From the NCBI GenBank assembly GCA_964640725.1, contig CAZXIJ010000001.1, forward strand, positions 124,001-188,000: a stretch of DNA of 64,000 bases, in the 5' to 3' direction. Under the pieces are notes generated by a model. It saw only the letters and a program-made list of their open reading frames with translations. It was not told the origin of the DNA and did no database searches. The stretch comes from CALHVX01 sp964640725. GTDB taxonomy: Bacteria; Pseudomonadota; Gammaproteobacteria; Pseudomonadales; Azotimanducaceae. This document shows, piece by piece, positions 60,066 through 64,000 of the stretch (the first letter of the stretch is position 1; each line of letters starts with the position of its first letter). A program made the position numbers and the translations under genes.

Positions 60066-60275
60066 TCAGACGTCGTTTTCGTGCTGCCCCAGAACTTCAA
60101 AGCTGCCATCGCCGGCAAGGCGCACGGTCAGGCGGATCGGGCGGCAACAGACCTGGCAATCTTCGATGTAGCTGTCTGAGCCGTCGCCGACGGCACTAGT
60201 ATCGACGAGAACGGAGATTCGTTCACCACAGTACGGGCAATAGAGCTGCGTCTCTTCGACGCCGTAGGCGCTCAC
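60066..60275 (-). CDS. CPXCG motif-containing cysteine-rich protein
   Basis: A 69-residue zinc-ribbon-like protein: YCPYCGERISVLVD supplies the first C-x-x-C and DCQVCCRPIRL the second, exactly the CPXCG family pattern. Role unknown. The stop of the upstream MBL gene overlaps its start by four bases, so they are coupled. Confidence 0.85.
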   Translation of the reverse strand: MSAYGVEETQLYCPYCGERISVLVDTSAVGDGSDSYIEDCQVCCRPIRLTVRLAGDGSFEVLGQHENDV

Positions 60276-61105
60276 GGCGCCGGCTCGGCCACCACGATCG
60301 GTGCTGCAGCGGCTTCGGCGTCAATGGCGCGCCAATCGTGGCCTTCCGCCTGGGTCGCGTACCCGAGGTCCGCCAGCTCGCCGCGCATGGGCTCAAACAG
60401 CTCGGCCAGCCGGTTCATACAGTTGTTCTCGCCGCTGATGTGCCCGAGCAGCACCCGCAGCCCCGGATGCGCGATCTGCTGCAGCAACGCCAGGGCCTGC
60501 TCGTTGGCAAGGTGGCCCAGATCGCCCCCGACCCGTCGTTTGACCGATGGCGGGTAGCGCCCCGCCGCGAGCATGTCGCGGTCGTGATTGGCTTCAAGGA
60601 GCAAGGCGTCCAGCCCCTGGTAGTGCCGGCAGACATGCGCCGTCACGTGCCCCAGATCAGACAAGACCCCAACGCTCACGCCATCGGCACGAAACACGAA
60701 CTGCGTCGGCTCCCGAGCGTCGTGCGGAACAGTGACCGGCATGACCTCTACCGCGTTGATGGCGAAGGGCTCATCGCTGGTAAACGCGCGGCCAAACAGC
60801 TTGCCAGCGGTGGCGCGCAGCGTTCCGTGGGAGGCGTATACGGGAATATTGAAGCGGTGCGCGAGTGCAGCGACGCCCTGCATGTGGTCGGAGTGCTCGT
60901 GGCTGACCAGAATCGCCGACAGATCTGCCGGCCGCAGGGACAGGCGCGCGAGCCGCTGGGTGACCGCCCGCAGGCCAAAGCCGCAATCGACCAGCAGCAG
61001 CTCACCGCCCAGCTGCACGAGGGTGCCATTGCCTTTGCTGCCGCTGCCAAGAGACGCGATCGCCGGTCGGGCCCGGTCAGCCAGCGCCAGCGCAGCGGTG
61101 TTCAA
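60272..61105 (-). CDS. YycJ/WalJ-like MBL-fold hydrolase
   Basis: A 277-residue metallo-beta-lactamase-fold protein: IASLGSGSKGNGTLVQ at the N-terminus, metal-binding VSHEHSDHMQGV, LSDLGHVTA, and LLEANHDRDML. This is the YycJ branch of predicted nucleases/hydrolases. The TTG at 61105 overlaps the bamC stop (TTGA) and was chosen because longer extensions run antiparallel to nothing recognisable and lie wholly within bamC. Confidence 0.85.
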   Translation of the reverse strand: MNTAALALADRARPAIASLGSGSKGNGTLVQLGGELLLVDCGFGLRAVTQRLARLSLRPADLSAILVSHEHSDHMQGVAALAHRFNIPVYASHGTLRATAGKLFGRAFTSDEPFAINAVEVMPVTVPHDAREPTQFVFRADGVSVGVLSDLGHVTAHVCRHYQGLDALLLEANHDRDMLAAGRYPPSVKRRVGGDLGHLANEQALALLQQIAHPGLRVLLGHISGENNCMNRLAELFEPMRGELADLGYATQAEGHDWRAIDAEAAAAPIVVAEPAP

Positions 61106-62277
61106 CCTGCAAACTCGCGCAGGAGTACCAGCAGCTGCTGGGCGAGCTCCCGATCGACAGCAGCGCCGGCCTCGTCGGTGACCTGCACCCACCAGGCACC
61201 GTCAGCGCCTGCCGCCGGAGACAGCTGCAGCCGGAGCGCCTGATCGTCGCTGCCGAAGGAGAACATGCGCCCGAAGAAACCGGGCTCATCGCCGGTAAAT
61301 GTGGCTTCGGTGACCGTGACCGCGTAGGCAGCAGCATCCTCGTTGGCATCGTCCACGGCGATCTCGGCGTTCGCCAGGGCCTGGCCAACGGTGGCCCAGG
61401 CACGATCGAAGTCCAGGTTCAGCCGCAGCGCCGGTGCGCCGCCAGTGGCCCGCTCCATGACTGACTTGGGTTGGGTCGAAATGGACTGCGCGACCATGGA
61501 CACGGTCTGTTCCGCGACCCGGGCAGCCACGAAGGCGCCGAGCTCGTTGAGCATCTCCTGCTCGGCCGGGAAGGATGCGCTGCTGAGCGCGGCAATGTCG
61601 TCCGGCGCCGGCACCGGAACCAGGCGGTCAGCGCTACGCTGATGCCGCAGGTGCACTTCCGAGGTGCGATCCTGAATGCCCTGCTCCACGCGGATCAGTA
61701 CGCGCTCTTCGGTGTCGTCGGTCACCTGGGCGTCCTCCGCCCGGGCATCTTTGAGGACCGAGCGGACGATGTCCCGGTAGCTGCTGTCGCTGAGCGCGAG
61801 CCACTGGGAATCGAGCCGGCCGATGGTCGGCTGCTCGGCGACGATCGAGACGCCGTTATCGGTCAGGAACTGCTTGATCTTCGGCCACACGGTGGCCGGC
61901 GGTTCGGGAATGACCAGCCAGCGGCGATCGCCCAGGGTCTGGATACGCACCGACTCCCGCTTGTCATCGCCGTAGATGGCGTCTGGCAGCGGCGGCTTGA
62001 AGGGGTAGAACTCAGCGTCGCTTTGAGCCGGCGTGGGCGGGATCGGAAAGGGGTCACCGATCGACTCGTCGTTCAGATCTTCCGGCACGACCACCACCTC
62101 GCCCTCCTCCGCTTCGAGGTAGTCGTCCCGGCGATCGACAAAGATCCCGCGATCATCGGAAAGCCAGCCGCAGCCCGCTGTTCCCAGGACGAGCCAGGCC
62201 AGGATCAGCACGCGCCGCAGGACCGGCGGGCGCCGCAGAACTGGCTGGCCCCGGTCAATGCATTGGCAACGATTCAT
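61102..62277 (-). CDS. bamC: BamC outer-membrane assembly lipoprotein
   Basis: A 391-residue lipoprotein with a leader ending VLGTAGC, an unstructured N-terminal segment, and two helix-grip domains (RWLVIPEPPATVWPKIKQFL is the conserved start of the first). It is an accessory of the BamABCDE complex that inserts beta-barrels into the outer membrane. Its start overlaps the dapA stop, as in many gammaproteobacteria where dapA and bamC (nlpB) are co-transcribed. Confidence 0.87.
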   Translation of the reverse strand: MNRCQCIDRGQPVLRRPPVLRRVLILAWLVLGTAGCGWLSDDRGIFVDRRDDYLEAEEGEVVVVPEDLNDESIGDPFPIPPTPAQSDAEFYPFKPPLPDAIYGDDKRESVRIQTLGDRRWLVIPEPPATVWPKIKQFLTDNGVSIVAEQPTIGRLDSQWLALSDSSYRDIVRSVLKDARAEDAQVTDDTEERVLIRVEQGIQDRTSEVHLRHQRSADRLVPVPAPDDIAALSSASFPAEQEMLNELGAFVAARVAEQTVSMVAQSISTQPKSVMERATGGAPALRLNLDFDRAWATVGQALANAEIAVDDANEDAAAYAVTVTEATFTGDEPGFFGRMFSFGSDDQALRLQLSPAAGADGAWWVQVTDEAGAAVDRELAQQLLVLLREFAG

Positions 62278-63155
62278 CAGGACAAGCACCCCGCAGCCAC
62301 CAGTTCGGCCCGCACTGCGGCCTGTTTGCCTTTGGATAGGGGCAATAGCGGCAGGCGAATACCCGGGCCGATCATGCCCATCTGCTCGAGCGCCCACTTG
62401 GTGGGCGACGGGCTGGACTCGATGAACAGCGCCGCATGCATGCGCTGCAGGTCGGCGTCCATGACCGCAGCGCCCTGGCGATCGCCTTCCAGAAACCGGG
62501 TGCAAAACTGTGCCATCGCCGCCGGCAGCACATTGGCAGTGACCGAAATTGTGCCGACCGCGCCCAGCTCAAGCATGCGCAAGGTCTGGGCGTCTTCGCC
62601 GGAAAGAATGCAGAAATCGTCCGGCACCAGAGCGCGGATCTCGCCGACCCGCTCGGAGTCCCCGCAGGCTTCCTTGATGCCAACGACTTTGTCGATCTGC
62701 GCGGCCTCGGCCACCGTCTCTGCCAGCATGTCGCAGGCCGTGCGCGGCGGGACGTTGTAAAGCACCAGGGGGCCATTGCAGGCTTCGGCGATCGCCTGGT
62801 AGTGCGCCACCAGCCCTGCCTGGGTCGGGCGGTTGTAGTAAGGCGTGACCAGCAAGCAGGCATCTGCGCCCAGCTTTTCCGCCGCGCGGGTCTGGTGAAT
62901 GGCCTCCCAGGTGGCATTGGCACCCGTGCCGGCAATGACCGGTATCTGGCGAGCGACCACGCTGACGGTGCGCTCGACCACTTTCAAATGGTCGTCCACG
63001 GCCAGAGTCGCGCTCTCGCCGGTGGTGCCCATGGGCACGATGCCGTGCGTCCCCTGGTCCAGATGCCACTCGATCAGACGGGTCAGCGCCGGCCAGTCGA
63101 CATCGCCATTTGCCGCCATGGGCGTAACCAGGGCGACGATGCTTCCTTTAAACAT
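62277..63155 (-). CDS. dapA: 4-hydroxy-tetrahydrodipicolinate synthase
   Basis: A 292-residue lyase of lysine and diaminopimelate biosynthesis, condensing pyruvate with aspartate semialdehyde. PMGTTGESATL holds the catalytic threonine pair, VLYNVPPRTACD the tyrosine and arginine, and VVGIKEACGD the Schiff-base lysine. It is in the cytoplasm as a tetramer. Followed by bamC (TGATG overlap). Confidence 0.95.
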   Translation of the reverse strand: MFKGSIVALVTPMAANGDVDWPALTRLIEWHLDQGTHGIVPMGTTGESATLAVDDHLKVVERTVSVVARQIPVIAGTGANATWEAIHQTRAAEKLGADACLLVTPYYNRPTQAGLVAHYQAIAEACNGPLVLYNVPPRTACDMLAETVAEAAQIDKVVGIKEACGDSERVGEIRALVPDDFCILSGEDAQTLRMLELGAVGTISVTANVLPAAMAQFCTRFLEGDRQGAAVMDADLQRMHAALFIESSPSPTKWALEQMGMIGPGIRLPLLPLSKGKQAAVRAELVAAGCLS

Positions 63156-63245
63156 GACCGCTAACCGAAACCGAAAAAACAGTGGCGCGCATGGTACAGG
63201 GGCAACCTGAACCGAACCAGCATGAGTCCGCGCACCCGGCGCCGA

Positions 63246-64000
63246 TCAGCCGCCGGAGGCCCTCGCCGCAGAACTGTCCGACGCTTCGTCCGCCGCTGAC
63301 GCCAACACCGGCTCCCCGGGCTCCGGCGGCATCGCGCGCTCGTGCTCGTGGGGCCAGGCGTTGTAGATGGCCTTGACGAGGGTGGCCAGGGGAATGGCGA
63401 AAAACACCCCCCACACCCCCCAGAGCCCGCCGAAGGCCAGTACCGACACAATGATGGTGATGGGGTGCAGGTCGACCGCTTCAGAAAACAGCAACGGCAC
63501 CAGCACATTGCCGTCCAGCGCCTGGATCACGCCGTACGCCGTCATGACGTAGCCCAGCTCCCAGGACCAGCCGAACTGGATCAGAGCCACCAGAAACACC
63601 GGGATGGTCACCACCGCGGCGCCAATGAAGGGAATCAGCACAGAGATGCCCACGAGCACGGACAGCAGCGCCGCGTAGCTCAGATCCAGAATCGTGAAGG
63701 CGAGGAAGGTCACGGAACCCACGAGCAGGATCTCGATGAACTTGCCGCGCACGTAGTTGGCGAGCTGCGCGTTCATTTCGACGCCGACGCTGTCCAGCAG
63801 CAGCCGTTGCTGCGGCAGCAGGGACCTTAGCCAGGCGAGCAGTTCCTGCCGGTCCTTCAGGAAAAAGAACACCGAGATCGGCACCAGCACCAGATAGATG
63901 AGCAGGCCAACGATCGACGGGACCTGCCCGACGGCCAGCTCCAGCGCCACGGTCGACAGGTTGCCGATCTGGCCCGCGAGGGAGTCGATGGACGCCGCCA
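63246..64000 (-). CDS. AI-2E/PerM family transporter (5' end outside window)
   Basis: The visible 251 residues are the C-terminal part of an AI-2E family membrane protein: LLIYLVLVPISVFFFLKDRQ, then ISVLIPFIGAAVVTIPV and VLAFGGLWGVWGVFFAIPLA are family signatures. The frame continues past the right edge, so the start is not in the window. These proteins export small molecules or ions; PerM neighbours dapA in other gammaproteobacteria. Confidence 0.88.
   Translation of the reverse strand, partial: AASIDSLAGQIGNLSTVALELAVGQVPSIVGLLIYLVLVPISVFFFLKDRQELLAWLRSLLPQQRLLLDSVGVEMNAQLANYVRGKFIEILLVGSVTFLAFTILDLSYAALLSVLVGISVLIPFIGAAVVTIPVFLVALIQFGWSWELGYVMTAYGVIQALDGNVLVPLLFSEAVDLHPITIIVSVLAFGGLWGVWGVFFAIPLATLVKAIYNAWPHEHERAMPPEPGEPVLASAADEASDSSAARASGG

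Overview
The window is high-GC chromosomal DNA from a gammaproteobacterium, apparently a draft or metagenome-assembled scaffold because it has two 100-N gaps (13666-13765 and 46730-46829). The gammaproteobacterial assignment rests on the ydbH-ynbE-ydbL set, dapA followed by bamC, cnoX, a PBP1b-type mrcB, glcDEF, and lineage-typical families (DUF3187, TIGR04219, DUF6279, DUF6482). Genes are packed tightly, with many ATGA, GTGA, TTGA and TGATG start/stop overlaps. No rRNA, tRNA, CRISPR array, phage or insertion sequence was recognised.

Layout. 1-4800: envelope phospholipid-transport genes ydbH-ynbE-ydbL and an MFS exporter. 4800-8970: an intergenic region with a strong terminator, a zinc-finger protein, a fatty-acid desaturase and two metallo-beta-lactamase-fold hydrolases. 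9098-13665: a long-chain acyl-CoA synthetase and an isoquinoline-oxidoreductase-type molybdenum hydroxylase (small subunit plus large subunit cut by gap 1). 13766-19541: a sulfur-oxidation island, fccA-fccB-soxX-soxY-soxZ-soxA on the plus strand converging on soxC-soxD on the minus strand; soxB is not seen. 19587-29427: a lytic transglycosylase, three F420-type luciferase-like oxidoreductases, a crotonase, a histidine phosphatase, an APH-like phosphotransferase, inorganic pyrophosphatase, a PhyH dioxygenase, a membrane protein with a degenerate nuclease-like domain, and a glutaredoxin.

29523-38843: a DsbA-like protein, PBP1b, a TPR lipoprotein, and a glycolate oxidase operon (glcD-glcE-glcF) continuing into an MFS carrier and a GNAT acetyltransferase. 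38863-48471: outer-membrane proteins, a nitronate monooxygenase-like protein, two more acyl-CoA synthetases, glpD and a diguanylate cyclase. 48601-49345: a sigma54-like promoter, a 35-residue membrane peptide, an OxyR-like site and dps. 49365-52863: a glutamine-synthetase-like ligase with a glutamine amidotransferase and two small membrane/lipoprotein genes.

53069-59093 is the most unusual region. It is a tightly coupled operon coding for an FHA protein, a PP2C phosphatase, a transmembrane Ser/Thr kinase with a periplasmic FGE-like domain, a two-partner-secretion (ShlB/FhaC) outer-membrane transporter with a cytoplasmic N-terminal extension, and a small exported protein. No TpsA passenger is seen. 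This looks like a phosphorylation-controlled outer-membrane secretion module. 59157-64000 is conserved housekeeping (cnoX, a CPXCG protein, an MBL hydrolase, bamC, dapA, and an AI-2E family permease running off the right end).

Metabolically the window suggests a chemo-organotroph that activates and degrades lipophilic carbon compounds (three acyl-CoA synthetases, crotonase, F420/LLM oxidoreductases, PhyH), and that can also draw electrons from reduced sulfur (FccAB, SoxXYZA, SoxCD).
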